Assembly (NCBI GenBank): GCA_037389465.1
Contig: JAZARR010000008.1
Location: 124,001 to 188,000, forward strand
Direction of reading: 5' to 3'
DNA: 64,000 nt
DNA from: Baylisascaris procyonis
Taxonomy: Eukaryota > Nematoda > Chromadorea > Rhabditida > Ascarididae
Shown here: one piece after another, positions 31,723 through 45,733 of the stretch
Numbering within the stretch: the stretch's first letter is position 1
How the letters are laid out: every line of letters begins with the position of its first letter
Notes under the pieces: generated by a model
Told to the model about the DNA's origin: nothing
The model's input: the letters and a program-made list of their open reading frames with translations, nothing else
The model's database searches: none
Program-made: the position numbers and the translations under genes

Positions 31723-34700
31723 TCAGGAATTGATAAATTTGCGCTCTTCACCACGAATAAGTAATTCTCCATTGGGCTGTTTCACTTTTCTTTCATCACG
31801 CATTCCTACACGTTGAAAATTATTCTCACCGCATTGCTGAAAAAAACATTTCAGTGGTACAATAAAGTTACACTTTCCATACTTTCATATGCTCATGGCA
31901 AATAAAAAATATGCCTGCAGGCGATTTCCAAAATACGCTTGCAAACGCAAATTTCTTTTTCGCATTTACATAGCTACAACTTAGAAATGAGCTTCAGCTG
32001 ACCCCAAAAAATATAAGCCATTCATAACGGGCAAGCCCATCATCGACTCGATTTCAATGATTGTGGTATCACCGACTAGCAGTCCTCCCCGTTAGCAACA
32101 ACAATTCCTCAGAAAAGGATAGTCCGTGCTAGAGCAAAGAGATCTGCTATGACCTACGTAGAACAATAACTCAAATCACAATTTTGTATCGAAATTGGAG
32201 ATGTTCCAAAGATTTCATCAGTTAAGAGCGACGCATACACTTCAGCATTTCATTTCCACCAATAGATTAATTTTGGCGTAAAGAATACTCAAATATCGTA
32301 TAGATGATTTCTGCTGAAAAAAACAATCGCCTCAAGATGGCGATAATAATTCTAAAAGCCCAAAACCCAGAGAGTTGATTATTTTCCGACGACGCTATTA
32401 AGAAAGAAGATGACTTAACCTTCCTTTTCAGCTCTTTAACACCGTATCGTTTAATTACAGTAAGTGCCTATCACAGTAATTGAGAAAATAGAAATTTTTA
32501 TAAAAAACCAGCACTAAAAGTCCCTCTTTTGATGAGCATCGATTGCAACCTCTAAACTCGGTCTTTATTATGAAATCCACAATAGTTTCGCATAAAAACA
32601 AGCCAGAAATAATACGGAATAAATAAATAAATAAATAAATAAATAAACGTTTTTGCGAAGAACGATGCAAAAGCAGAGAAGACGTATACCGTGCATGCTT
32701 TAATAGGCATAAGCTCATAGCAGATCGTTCTCTTTGCACATGTACGACAACGAAAGAAACGACGATCGGCCTTATGTCGTACTACCGCATGCCCATTTGA
32801 GAGACAATAATCGCTTTGACGATGCCACGTATATTGACACTGAAAAGAACCAAATCTTCATTCGAATGATAGAAAATAACCAGTGAACAACGGTTACAAG
32901 CACGATGTGAGGAAAATCCTGATAAATAAGCAAGCAAATAAAATAATATCATATAAAATATAAGTCGAAAAGCAGGAATCCTTATAATCGGGTCCATTGT
33001 GTAAATTGCTGAATTCATCTTGAGGAAAAAGTATATCATGAAACGAACCCTTTTGCAAGTAAACACATCACAATTCTTAACTTCCAATGTTTCCGTCATA
33101 TAACTCTCTACTTTCTCTTTCTGTTCCATCGTATTGAAGTATGATGCCTCGCGAGCCAAATCATCCTACAAATATATGACCATTAGTAGCCATAAATCAT
33201 CTCAAAACGAATGGTGAAATATGCGAGATGAGCTGGTAGGGTATGCGTTTTCGTGATCTTCCATCTCATAATCAACCTTACAAGTTAACAATAAATAATG
33301 AATATGTGAAACAATGCCTTAATATTTCAACCCACCGCTCCTATCAATTCTCCACAAAGGATCTCTCTTCTCGTAATCCGAACAATAAAAAAACCCAATT
33401 AATGTAAAATATATGCAAATTTCCGCCACGTTCGAATGAGCAAAAACTTTTTCTAAGTTGATAGATTAATGTGAAAGACAACGAAGAGTCCCACTTATAG
33501 TTTAAAATATACCCGCAAAAATTATTGATCGTAGTTTCAGTGGTTAATAGGTTGAAACTATCAAACAGATAGCTAGAAAGAAAACACACATAGATGTGAT
33601 GTCATTATATGCGTCCCATAAACGAAAATTTGCACAAATGTATAAAAATAGCGCAAAAATTCATAACGAAAGAGTAACGAATGAACAACAAAAGACTGGG
33701 CATCGACTAATCGAAGATAACACACGTTAATCACATACTACGAAAAAATTTTCTTAAACAAACTACTGAGCAGCTAAACCTGCGATACAGGCCAACAACT
33801 CCCTCGCACAAATTCACATCTCCTGGTATAAATCCACAAATCTTTGTAAAGTACTACTCAAGCATACGTCCACGCCCACAAATCCGATGGTGATCTGTAA
33901 AATTTTCAAATACGCGCTTACTCTTTTCTACTTCAAATCTACATACAGAAGGAATCTTTGATTCTCGAAATTCTTTAGAAGTTCTTTCCCTTTTCAAAGT
34001 GACATGATATTAGTGCAAACATTGATACCTGATGTAGCTCGTTCTCATGTGTGCTTTTTCTGTTGATCATTGCGCGCAATTCGTCATTGCTGAACTTCCT
34101 CTTATTCGTCCCTGACCCACTGACCTCATTCACTTTAGAAGGGCTTCTCGAAGGCGCACGTGCTTCAGTGGAATCGACCACCGTTGAACCTCCTGTTGAC
34201 GATCCCTCTCCTTGAACATTACCAACTGTTCCTAAAGTACTTTGTGACAACTCAACTGCCAAAATACGATTTCATATAGCCAACCACTTGCTAAGCACTA
34301 ACGATCCTCTCCTTTCAAGCAGAGAAAACCCGTCATGAATCTCATTAAATAGTCCATTTTATATCGTTTTCATCACACGATTCCCAACTACGAACGAGTG
34401 CTCGCCTCGTCCAACACTGATGATGCGCCTTGTGTGGGCGGAAGACATTGTCTACGGAATTCACAGAGTAAAACTTAAGAACCCTCTCGGCACTTTTGAA
34501 GCGACGCTACTTGACAGATCATTAACAACAACAGTTCCAATGTAAATCCATTTTCTTAGCTGTAAAAATTTTATGACGTTTTTGCCACCCTCTTCTGTCG
34601 TTCTCGAATGCAGATTCCGAGATAGAGCAAATTAAAAAAAAAAAAATTCATTATAACTTTTCTGGCACTAACTGAAACAAGATTAATTAGACACATAAAT

Positions 34701-37700
34701 AAACGGGAAGAAATATTGAGATAAATGACAGGGAAATTCATGCAAATTTCACTCTGTATTTTAAAGTAGCAAGTATCAACAAAATCTGAATACATCTGAA
34801 AAAGGTCTAGGCCGCCTTAAAAAGTCGCACTTCCTTCATTACTTCTTATTTTTCTGTATCATAGACATGTTCTCTAAAGTAGTTACCTCAAATACCTTCT
34901 ACTCCAGGAAACATTTAAGCAATTCATCATCAAAACTTCCTCATTCGAATGGTGGGGGCCGGGGGGGGGGGGAGGGAAGGGAGAAGGAAATGGTCATTTA
35001 TAATCCATACATAACATAATTATCTTTTCGGGATTAACTCGCTTTATGGAATAACAGACATGAAGCTACAGCAAGCCTTACCACGAACACGATTACGCAC
35101 TGAAGCCGATAATCCATTAGGATCTATCTTCTCAATGCCACCCTTCCTTCGAATCACATTTATTGCTTTCCTCTAAAAAAAGCATATAAATTTTTTCACT
35201 AATTTTCTGATTTAAAAAAACATAAAAGTTCTTCAACACTACTGATTTTTTATTCATCTCTGTAAGACTATAAGAATGAAGGGGGATGTAAAAGTAAAAA
35301 TAACCACCAACGTCACACAAACACTACCAAAGACACTACAATACAACTGAAGCAAGCGAGCCTCACCAAAAACCATTCCAACTTTAATACCTACTAACAA
35401 ATAATTTAACTAAAGTATGAAAAGATTTGAATATGAAAAGAAATATGAAAAGATAATATGAAAAGATTCTTACAATAAAAATTCTAAGTTTAAGCTCGCA
35501 AAACTATAAAAATTCTTCTAAAAACACTTCTACCTAATTATTTATTTCGATTGCACAGAAGATGGGCAACATTTCACGATTACATACGCTTACAAGTCGT
35601 GTAAGAGATACGCATATGCGTCGATCGTCTTACTTAGATAGCGATATTTTCGCTCACTTATTTTTCAGCAGAATTCTTTATCGGTGATCATAAAGGAAGC
35701 GGCTAACCAAATGAGGACGCCGAATGCTATCTTTTTAGTACAATTAGTTATGGTATAGTAGAAGTAGACGCTCAATTCTTTCTATTTCAGTTAAGAAATT
35801 AATTTCCTATTATTAAACAGGAACACAGTGGACAACAGCGAAAATAAAAGTGATCACAATAACAAACCAATGCCGAATCGGCAGCAGTTGCTTGCGCGGT
35901 ATTCTTCTGTGGGCTGCATAATGAAATGACGCCATCTTTCTGACCTTTGCCTAATATTGGCCGCCGGTCTCCAATTGCGTCACGCTTCGTCTATAATAGT
36001 CAATAGCACATTTTACACGAAGCTATACATATCACACGACCGGCTAGAATCGAGAAATTCTGACCGGTCGATTCGGCTTTCAACTTTTGTTTCGAAATTT
36101 AATGAGCTATACATCTTTTGATAGAGCCTTGAAAGTTGTATTGCATGAAGCAATCCGCATCGCCGTAGGCCTCACCGTTGCCGAGAAAAAAAAAATCGGA
36201 AATATAAATTGCAGTACATTTATATAAAAATACTACGTTCGTGTACCTTTAATTTCGTCTTATTTCAAATAAAACAGCAAGTGGGGCATATATTCGTCAT
36301 CACCTCATGAAACTCTATCGTTTGATACCAGAATCATCGAAATTAGAGACAAAAAGTATTTTTTCAAATTTTCCATGTGCTATTGCAATTTTGGGATTTT
36401 TTTTTCTCGGCTCCCATTTGTCCCAGGGCAGTAATCCATGCACTGTTCGAGAGGTCTTGGCGAGCTGATCACAAATCAAGAAACCCTTTAGCACCATATT
36501 AAATAGCAGCCGAGAACGAGAACCCGCAAAATTGCAAAAATCGAGTTTTGAGAAATTCTGGCCGGTCGATTCGGTTTTCAGTAGGTTTAATATATGAAAA
36601 TAATGTTATTGCATAAAACAATAACGAGGATGTAAGGTGTCTTTGTCAAATTCACGTTTATATTATAGCAATTCAATCCGCACTTCCAGCACGAAGGACA
36701 AAATCCATGAAACCTTTACCTGACTATGCATAAACAATACAACAAAACCACTGTAGCTGCAGAACAAATGCCTTTGAAACATTTAAATACTTTTTGTAAT
36801 AACGACTGAAAAAAAATTGAAAATATAAAAAAATTGCAAACGGCCCAAGGAACATTTTCACGAATTAAACTGATGTTAAATAACGATGCAACAAACAACC
36901 AAAGGTAATATATGCTAAGCCACAATAATAAATAATGTTATATCAATATTACGACAATATTGCAGTCAGTGCCTAATACCACATTAACAGCTCGGACTAC
37001 AAATAATTTCATTTACTGCATTCAACTGCGATATATATCACAATTGGTGCACCATAGAACTGAGTTGCTGGAAGACAGTTCACTCTCGCTTCCTCTATTT
37101 CCTACTGAAAGATCAAGAAAATAAACAAATTACCTGATCATTAATGAATTCCTTGAAGGAATGTGCGCGTTGCGGCTTTGGCTCATTGACCGCATCATCG
37201 TTGTTCGACGAACCAGCACGTGTCGAGTAATATTTCAGTAAATTTTTAACGCCAAACATATGTGCCTGCAAATTTCAAAAAAGGAAAAAATAAACAAAGT
37301 TCAAAGGCCAACATATCGCCCGACATCACTACATATCATAATGCAAGCTCACTTTTCAGCACTCTTGATAGTTTTGTACACTGAAATGACCTTCAAACGT
37401 CTACCTTTTGCTGCAATTTTATAAATACAAACAGTAGCCGATGATAAACAATACCATTGGAAAGGGATTAAAACAAACAAACGAACCCTATTTTTGAGTA
37501 TCCCCTGCAACTCAATGCTTTCTTTTATAGCAATTTCCTTTCTGCTAGCGAGCAGCATTGATTGACTATTGGCGATCGCTTTCCTGTTTGTTCGATTTTC
37601 CCTCAGATTCGACAATTTTGTAGGAGGTTTTGCCGCTCTGTAAAATATTTCGATGCTTCAAAGATTATTAAAATAGAAAATAAACTAGCATAATAAACGA

Positions 37701-39284
37701 GCAACGGATCCAGAAATTATTGGTAGATGCAGCTCTCTTTTGTGGTGAGCTTACATAGCTAACAACATGAGCAGGATATCAGCAAAAAATGGAAGAAATA
37801 ATTGAGGACATCAGCAACAATAAGTTCGTTTTTAACCTCACATAGGATCAAGGGATGCAGCAACATAAATGCTGCAAAAATTTTGCGGAACAATCACAAA
37901 TTTGAAACTTAAACTTTGGCCTGAAACAGAAGACCCGAAACTTCGGCAGGTTCAAGTTCCGCACTACCTAAGAAGCTATACGATTCGGTGGACCAAATAT
38001 GGATGACCATGAGTGCTGTCACGCTTAACACGCGATAATATAACGACATAAAAAGCGGCCTGATCAAAACGTAGAAGAATAAAGAAAGATGTTATTATTC
38101 ATAAACGCAAAGCAAATCAGCAAAAATCTGTAGCTTATTTGCACCTTTGTGGTCCAACCATAGCACCCGCGTAGAAGACTTTAGAGAAGTCACCAATCTT
38201 ATTGGCTTCCCAAGAACGTGGTGGATTCGAAGTGGTCGTCCCGAATGATCCTCTGTTAGCAGCAAGCTTACGAGCCATTTTTTCAATGTGAAAGATGCAA
38301 CGTTCACTTTGCGATTTATTCACCACATTCCGACAAGTTGAACCATCCTTCTTCGACGCCTTAAAAGATTTCAATTGTCGATTAAAAACATTTGCTTTAT
38401 TCTCGAATGATCTGCCTTGAGGTGCTATACAAATAATTCATCGCCTTTTTCAGCATTTTTCAAATAAACGTTCTTTCTACTATATGCATAAATGATTATG
38501 AAAAAAGTTTTCAGATGTAATTACAAGCATTTGCAAGTGGATAAATATGCATTATTTAGAGTTTGCGTATTTCAAATGACGGCCCTTGTTGTTTCAAGCA
38601 GACTCTAACCTATCAGTTGCTCGTATATTCCTCTCTTTGTACAGCCACCAAAAGTTCAGCCATTAAGACTGCTTAAGGCATTTTTCTTTCCTTCCCTCTT
38701 TGTTGACCAACATCCCTTTAAATATTTTGATTCAATAGGAATATCTCGACTAATAAATGAAAAGTAAGTGTGCTAAGAACAAGAATGACTCAAACAACGC
38801 CATTTTCGAATCACACCACAGCCAGAGCATTCACCGACTGCTCTCATTAGTTAATGCAATTCACCGCATTTAAGAAATATTTCAAGGATCAACAACAATG
38901 AAACAAGCATCTCTTTGTGTGCGCCCAAGAAAGTTCTTTAATAATTACTTAGAATCTCAATTATCTGCTTTAAAACGAATTTTATAAATTAAAAATCAGT
39001 TAATTTTCTAGAAAAAAAATTATACCTTACAAAAGCCGAAATCAGGGCAAAAGCCGATCTCAATCAAATGAATAGATTTGGTCACCTTCAGAGTAACGCC
39101 TCCTGAAACGAAAAAGAAATAAGATCATAAGACAGCAGATTCCATAGCTGACAAGTGCGTAGTTGTCGTTAATAAAATCTTTTCGAAGAAGGGGAAGAAA
39201 AGCAATTTATTTGCCAATCCTAGAACGGCAGCTGACTTTCGTTTGTCTTCAAAGAAATGAATGAAATCCACGACATGAAGTGGT

Positions 39285-39336
<52 letters not shown>

Positions 39337-42300
39337 TTATATATGGGCATGTAAGACGCTTAAATTCTCTCTCTGCGTTATAAAACTGCGCTGTAAACAC
39401 TTGCTCGACTTTCCTTAATTTGTCAAATGCTTCCGGAAAAGAAACAACGACAATGATCACCTTTGCTTTGACTATCACCATCCATAAATGTCGGCGAAGT
39501 GAGCGCAATAGCCGTTCCAATTTGCACCTTCCAATGTTCCTTAAGACATTCACCAAAAAGAAGCAATTTCACAGGTTGTTGCTGACAGTCCTAAAAAAAC
39601 ATGTATCTATATCTTCGCTTTATGTATTTATTTTATATCTATCTTCATAGCTATATTTTATATTTATTTACTTTATCTTCATATCTATAAAAACATATAT
39701 ATCTATGTTTTATATTTATCGTCGTTTCATCACAATACCTTCAGGTGTGCAAAATCTTTGCGCATAAATTTCGTTCGAACACACATGCACCTTCCTGTAG
39801 ATACAATTTTCTACCTTTTCCCTGAAAGATCTTAATAAAAAAAGCATCTCTTTTCTTGCAAAATCACTCTTTTCTTTCCTCATTATCTAGTGGACACTGC
39901 TAGCTCCTTAACTCCGAAAAAAAGGTCGCAAAACAAACGAGAACATTTTCTGTTGTTGCTGCCATTACTTTCCACCATAAAAGAAAACATCGATCCCAGT
40001 AACAAATATCTTTAAAAACAACATTAAGCGATCAATAATACAAAAGAGGAAGGTGATTCATTTCGCGTATGATGTCATAAATAAACTTAACGAGCATGAA
40101 ACAATACTTCTATACAAATCGCCTGCACAATGTTGAGATGTGACTTAAAAATTATGTAATAGATGCACATCGCTCAGAATAACTGCATTAGGATACACCA
40201 ATTCTCGCACAGTTAAATATTCGCCTAAATCTTGAATATTAATTTTCTGCTTAAAAAATTATTTCTCTCACTTAGGCCATATAGCTTCCATCGTTACTTA
40301 TTGAATAAGTATAACAGTACAACAATATTATGACGAATTAAAAGTGTTTAAAGCAGCTGATGATATTAAAAAAGAAGAGAATATAATATGAACCGTTAGG
40401 TCACCGACTCTCCAAATCATATAGTCGTGATTGCTTACACTTTTGCGATATTCACTTTTGTCCACCACAACACCCATGGTCACCCACTGACCACTTGGTG
40501 GCTGTAAATAAATCATATTCGTCAATTCAATGATTTTTTTACAACTTTCTGGTTTATTCGGGTGAAAATGCATAAATCAGAGCAAAGTAACAGCACTGTG
40601 GCTCTTCCTTTTTGATAGCGACGGAATCAATACATGAAATAAATTATAGGCTCTGTCAGCTATGTCACTAAAAGATTTTGCGCTGTAAGATTTCATTTCC
40701 AACCTAAAGTATAAAAAACAATAAAAGCTGCGTAAAGGGTAGTAATTTTCACTAAAAACTTGAACAATATATAAATACTTCCCGTAGTGCCAGCTCAAAA
40801 TCACTACTCAACCAGTATGTAGCGAATATTGCACATCACAGATCGAATATGTCATTTACACAACGGCGCACAACATCGGCACTTGGTACCATTCAACTTA
40901 ACTATAAAATTCGACCTATAATTTCCGAATATCACCATGAACTACATTTAAGAAAGAATAAATGCTCAAAAACAGCACAACGATCACTCACCGTTCCTGG
41001 TTTCAAACGAGAAGGACGAATCTTCTCAACACCACTACAGTAAGTATTGAACACAGCGGACGAGACCTTTGGATTGCTGTGAAATAAAACAAAAATTGCA
41101 TAGCTATAATTGATTTCAGATTCTTCAATCATCCCATATCATAGTTACATATCTACTGAAAATATTGTCAAAAGGGAATTCTATAAAGCAATTCGTGAGC
41201 TAAAAATTGTAGACGTCATAAACTTAAGAAGAAATTGCATACTACGTCTATTTCTTGTTCAGCAATCTTCATTTGCATCATGATATAAGCGTTCTATCGA
41301 GGATATATCCGACTAAATAATTTATCAGGCAAGTAAAGCAATTTTATTCTCATTTGCAAATTTCTCATAAAGCACACATAAACTTTCGACTAAGAAGTAA
41401 TCCGTTTACGAACTCTTACACCTCTAAAAAGGAAATATGCAATCATTAAGAATATTTATAGCAGTTAAATGAACAACTCTTTGTAAATAGCTAATAAACT
41501 CATTTTTAAAATTTTCAAACATCAACACTATTAAAAGTGTCGATGTGAGTGGCTTGACAGCTTGCACATCGCAGAGAGCTCCTCTCAGGACCGCCTTTGA
41601 TACCACTACTTTCTAAGATTGTCTTCGATACCGCAGACAGCTGTTTTCAAACAACACGCAAAAAATACATTTCTTCGTGCGCTCATTTGTGGGAATATAA
41701 TAAAAAACCCAGAAAGCAAAAAATTACGAAAGCATAGGAAATCAGACTTTAAAAGTTGTGAAAAATGTTTCGTATCGAAAGTAAGAAAGACAGGTTTCGA
41801 GAGGCATGAAATAAGCAGATTTAGAATCTATTCTGAGAGGACTGACGACACTATATTGTGGTTTAAGACCGCATCTGTTACATACACAAATTGAAAAGGC
41901 CAATTTAGACATCCTATCGCCTAGTGTGATCGTGAGTCTATGTACCCTGTTTGCAAACTGTTGCACACTTGGTAAGGATTCCCATGGTTTAAAAAGTACA
42001 GCAAACATCACTCTGCCACCAAAAATAAACTACAGAAAGCACATGAGCAAAAACATTATATTTCAGAAAGGTTGTTCTCACATTATACGAATGCCGAAGT
42101 GTGAATCGTAAATTGCCGCCGAATTGGGGAATGCTTGAAGAGCTGCACCAGCCTTTTGTGCCTTTTTTTGTAGATCACATCGCTGTGAGATTGACTCGAC
42201 CGAGCTCTTCCCTTTAAACTCCTGCAAAACAAAATATTCGATAATATGCTAAGATCACCTCACGTAGACTACGAGAATGGGGAACGAGAGAAAAATAATA

Positions 42301-44402
42301 CGTCGTCGAAACATCTATTCGCATAATGAGATTCTCCTCCTTGAAGATCTTTGAACGCGTCATCGCCGGATGGGAAAGGACTGAAAGGAAGAAACAAATG
42401 AGGAAGAAGGAATGAAGGAGAGAGAAGAAGGCCAGTGAGGAAGGAGGTCTGAAGGAGGAAGAAGGACCAGTGGGAAGGAGATGGAAGGGCCGATGAGGAA
42501 ACACGACATAAGGAAAGAAAGGAGGACCGATGAGAAGGCAGGACATAAGGAAAGAGAGAAGGACCAGTGAGGGAGGAATGAAGGAGACAGAAGGGCTGGT
42601 GAGCAAAGAAGGAAGCGGATATAGACCCGTGAAATCACATGCGCTCTTAGTTCATTTGTGTGACTATACCACCCTTTGAAGATTTATCAAGGTTCCGGCT
42701 AAAAACGTATGTTAAGCTGCGGAAATTAGCAAAGTGGAGGTAAGCACCAAAACATTCACGTAAGCGAAGAAGCAAAAAACTATAAGTCGACAGACATGTG
42801 TCGGCAACATTGAGGAAGGAAGAAGTTGCAACGAAATTAAGCGAGATCAAACAACCAAGACAAGTATTTTAAAAACTCGAATAAGAAAGAGCCCTCTCAG
42901 TTGGTACCAGCAAGTGGCATCACGAAACTGGTAGACAATCAAAAACCTTCGAAAACTTAATAATGTTGAGGTCGCAGTATCAATTTCTCTTCTCTACCTG
43001 TTTCCAAGTCTTCATTCAAATAGATTTTACACAAACAGCTAACATGGTCACGGCTCCAAGGATATGAATCAAACAAATATAAGCGGATATACATTGTGCT
43101 CTTTGAGTGGCGATCTCCGACTTGCTGCGTTGAGAAGACGTTTCTTGATGGCACGTCCACTTTCCGAAAGTCGTGGCCTAAAATTGTCTAACTTTAAGAA
43201 TTGACTTCAATTTCTCTCACCTCGAAATGCTCACCCTCACCTGTATTTAGATGGCCATCAAATTCATCAACAGGCAACCTGAAATAAAGAGAAAACAAAA
43301 TCTACTCGCTCAACTCCTTCTCCCCCACCTTCCTCCACCAAGAATGAATGCCTGCCTTCAGAAGTATTGGTACGGCGATAGTGAATGTAGCACTCCAACC
43401 TCGCCGCACAATTGTTTTTCCCAGACAAACGGACTGGGTGATGTTACCCAAGGAAGTAGCTGCCCGATGTTTTCGGCATTCATTTAAACACAAAAAGTTG
43501 GAGGACTTGGTGGGAAAAAAAGAGGCCATGAAGATTGGAAGATGGGGCAGAAGAAAGGCAAGAGACACAATTTTCGAAACACATACAGCCTATGCAATAC
43601 TGAAAAAAATGCTTTTCTTATACGCAGCACACAGCACGTACCTTTCACAAAGAGAGATGGGTATAGATGCAGCTGAAACAAAAACATATCATCATTTTCC
43701 ATACAGGACTTCGTCAAATAATAAATCCATCATCGACCGGACAGGGAAAAGCATGATCGCCACGACTTTTGTAAGTCTGGTCCTTAATTTGGTCGAGGAG
43801 AGAAAAGCGAGGTCAGGTCACGTTTGACAGGCAAGTGTGACGCTTGGCCATGCACAGGGAAACTTAGCAAAATAGCTCAATGAAGGTAAGCCAGCTACTG
43901 GATAGTAGGATACCTGCTGCCGAGTTGCCTTCATATCGTGCGTGCCCTCGTCCAACTTCTCGATCCTTATACCCAAATTGGCTTGGTCCCACCCTCCCGT
44001 GTATGCGAAGGACATGCCTCTTTTCAGCTGCGCTCAAACATGTTTCATTATGTATGGTTGAGTTGGCAGTATCTATTGCTTCCACGCTCCATATACGACA
44101 AAATGAAAAAATATCGATAAAAATTATTACAAAAAGAATGAAATAAAAATGATGGAAACAACGAGAAAAACGAACAAAATAGAGAGTCGTAGGAAGGAAG
44201 AAAGAAAGACGATGAAGAGAGAAAAGAAGGAAAGGAATTACCCAACATCATGATTTCTTTGATATTCATCCTCACTGGAACTTGTATCTCCACTATGAGT
44301 GATGCAACGCTTCACCGCCTTGTTAACGGATCGCTCGGTAGAAGCAGGACATTCGGTCGATATAATGGTGTCATTGAAGTCAAGAGGCACTGGTGTTACC
44401 AT
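31723..44402 (-). CDS. MCM10: Replication initiation factor MCM10, complete, fifteen exons, 645 aa
   Basis: Minus-strand exons: 44402-44242, 43278-43221, 42221-42082, 41076-40992, 40501-40394, 39590-39479, 39102-39026, 38359-38145, 37637-37487, 37265-37134, 35172-35082, 34255-34029, 33165-33049, 32839-32690, 31836-31723. All phases match; 1938 bp. MCM10 acts at replication origins and forks, activating CMG helicase and recruiting polymerase alpha. The internal OB-fold begins near residue 112 (DSHFGIRIINPKVSS) and continues through WVTMGVVVDKSEY and LLLFGECLKEHWK. The CCCH zinc finger follows directly: Cys246, Cys256, Cys268, His271 with the family spacing. The C-terminal domain has a helix (FSNDELRAMINRKSTHENEL), then two zinc sites: Cys556, Cys559, Cys570, His575 and Cys589, Cys592, Cys607, Cys610. 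It ends with ELLIRGEERKFINS. The human protein is 875 residues; most of the missing length is in the N-terminus and linkers. A stop lies in frame just upstream of the ATG. Confidence 0.95.
32620..32648. repeat. Short (AAAT)n tract
   Basis: Six to seven AAAT units just beyond the donor of a MCM10 C-terminal exon. Confidence 0.9.
36052..36580. repeat. Pair of 30-31-bp direct repeats in a MCM10 intron
   Basis: GAGAAATTCTGACCGGTCGA plus eleven bases occurs at 36052 and again at 36550 with two substitutions. Both copies have AATCGAG just upstream. The intervening 470 bp holds no supported exon. Confidence 0.85.
39287..39333. repeat. (TA)n microsatellite
   Basis: About 47 bp of TA dinucleotides in a MCM10 intron. 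Confidence 0.97.
42368..42612. repeat. Degenerate purine-rich minisatellite in a MCM10 intron
   Basis: GAAGGACCAGTGAGG-, GGACCGATGAGAAGG- and ACATAAGGAAAGA-type blocks recur irregularly over about 240 bp. The plus strand is almost all purine. The opposite strand is open in two frames and encodes Ser/Leu/Pro/Phe-rich shadows. Confidence 0.85.
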
Positions 44403-44466
44403 ACCTCAAAATTTGTGCTAATATCTCATTTGATACATACTTAACAATCAACGACTCACTGGAAAA

Positions 44467-44593
44467 GCCGCAAGCGAGGTGGGATGAACCACTAGCACGG
44501 CTCTACGGTCAACGTTGGAAGCACAAAGCATAGAGTAGGAGCGAATGGAATTCGACAGATCCGCGTCGAGCATTGGCGAATGGACGGATCGTC
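44467..44593 (+). repeat. Dispersed repeat, copy 1
   Basis: About 127 bp similar to 53646-53774 in the same orientation. Shared blocks include GATGAACCAC, TAGGAGCGAAT, GACAGATCCGCG and TTGGCGAATGGACGGATCGT. It lies just upstream of the MCM10 start codon. No coding or tRNA-like structure is visible. It may be a diverged non-autonomous mobile element. Confidence 0.75.
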
Positions 44594-45180
44594 GGGTGAT
44601 CACGTGATTCGTTGGAACTGTTTCATATTTTAACGTGAAGAGTCTCCGTCTAAATGATTAAAAAAGTTTCCTAGAGAGCTCAAACTTTTGGTAAGCTTAA
44701 TTTAAACGCTTTTAAAAGGCCATAACTATTGAGCAGAAGCTATTAAATTACAGCGATTGAGTCGAATTTTCGAAAAGCTTGAAAAAAATTGAACGGAATG
44801 CTACCCGACATCTGAGCAAACCGAATCAAATAAGAGAATCGAGAAGCGGACGTCGACTACGATGTAACTCCTCCGAATCATAGAAATGGCTTATGCACGA
44901 TACGTTCTAAGACGATGCCCACATTGGCGGTACCGAGGTTGATATAATCCACATATCTGATGCCATATTAGTATTCATACACCTGCTATGAGATGCATCA
45001 TTCCATTTGAAGATTATTTTCACGTCTGTGAAGATAAAAATTACGCTGCTCATACTTCATTTATAGTGAGCACATTACATTCAAGAATTAGAAGGGAAGC
45101 TAAGAAAAATTTTATGTAGTCACCGAGAATCACCACTGAACGAGATTGAGACAGCAAAAGATGCAATCTAGTTATAAAGG

Positions 45181-45228
45181 TAGTTGATAAGATATCACTA
45201 GGAATAGTTGATAAGATATCACTAGGAA
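45181..45228 (+). repeat. Exact 24-bp tandem duplication
   Basis: TAGTTGATAAGATATCACTA plus GGAA at 45181-45204 is repeated exactly at 45205-45228. Confidence 0.95.
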
Positions 45229-45580
45229 GCAAACTAAGTTACCTATGCTCGCATCCCGTTTTCATGGGTGGTCTCTCCTCTCCCTTCCCTTCCCCTTCCC
45301 CATTCCACCTTCCCCACCTCACCTTCTTCCCCTGTGCAAAAGCACCCATCGAACCGAACCTGATAAAAACGAAATAAAGGCAAATAAATCCACAAAATCT
45401 CGGCATTGCCCACTCGTCCTACATTCGTGCGATGATCGAGGGAAGTGACAGACATTAAAGCTAAAATTTTCAAATCTTCGCGCTTTGTGAATTCTTTCTG
45501 ATTTCATTTCATTTGAATCTATTGAAAGAAACACATTGGCAGCACTTCATTTTCAGTAATGCGTTTGTAATTTATGAACG

Positions 45581-45660
45581 CATATTTGAATACATCGATT
45601 GCAAACACTATATATACGCGCAAGGTAGACAGTCGGTTATAGACCAAGCGAAAATAGTAT

Positions 45661-45733
<73 letters not shown>

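Noticed and set aside
41619..42111. Plus-strand open frames near a MCM10 exon
   Set aside because: No paired splice sites; they overlap a MCM10 intron and the exon at 42082-42221 is clearly coded on the minus strand.
43348..44146. Long plus- and minus-strand open frames between MCM10 exons 1 and 2
   Set aside because: The minus-strand stretch at 43910-44010 looked exon-like, but its phase does not fit between exon 1 (ending phase 2) and exon 2, which join correctly without it.
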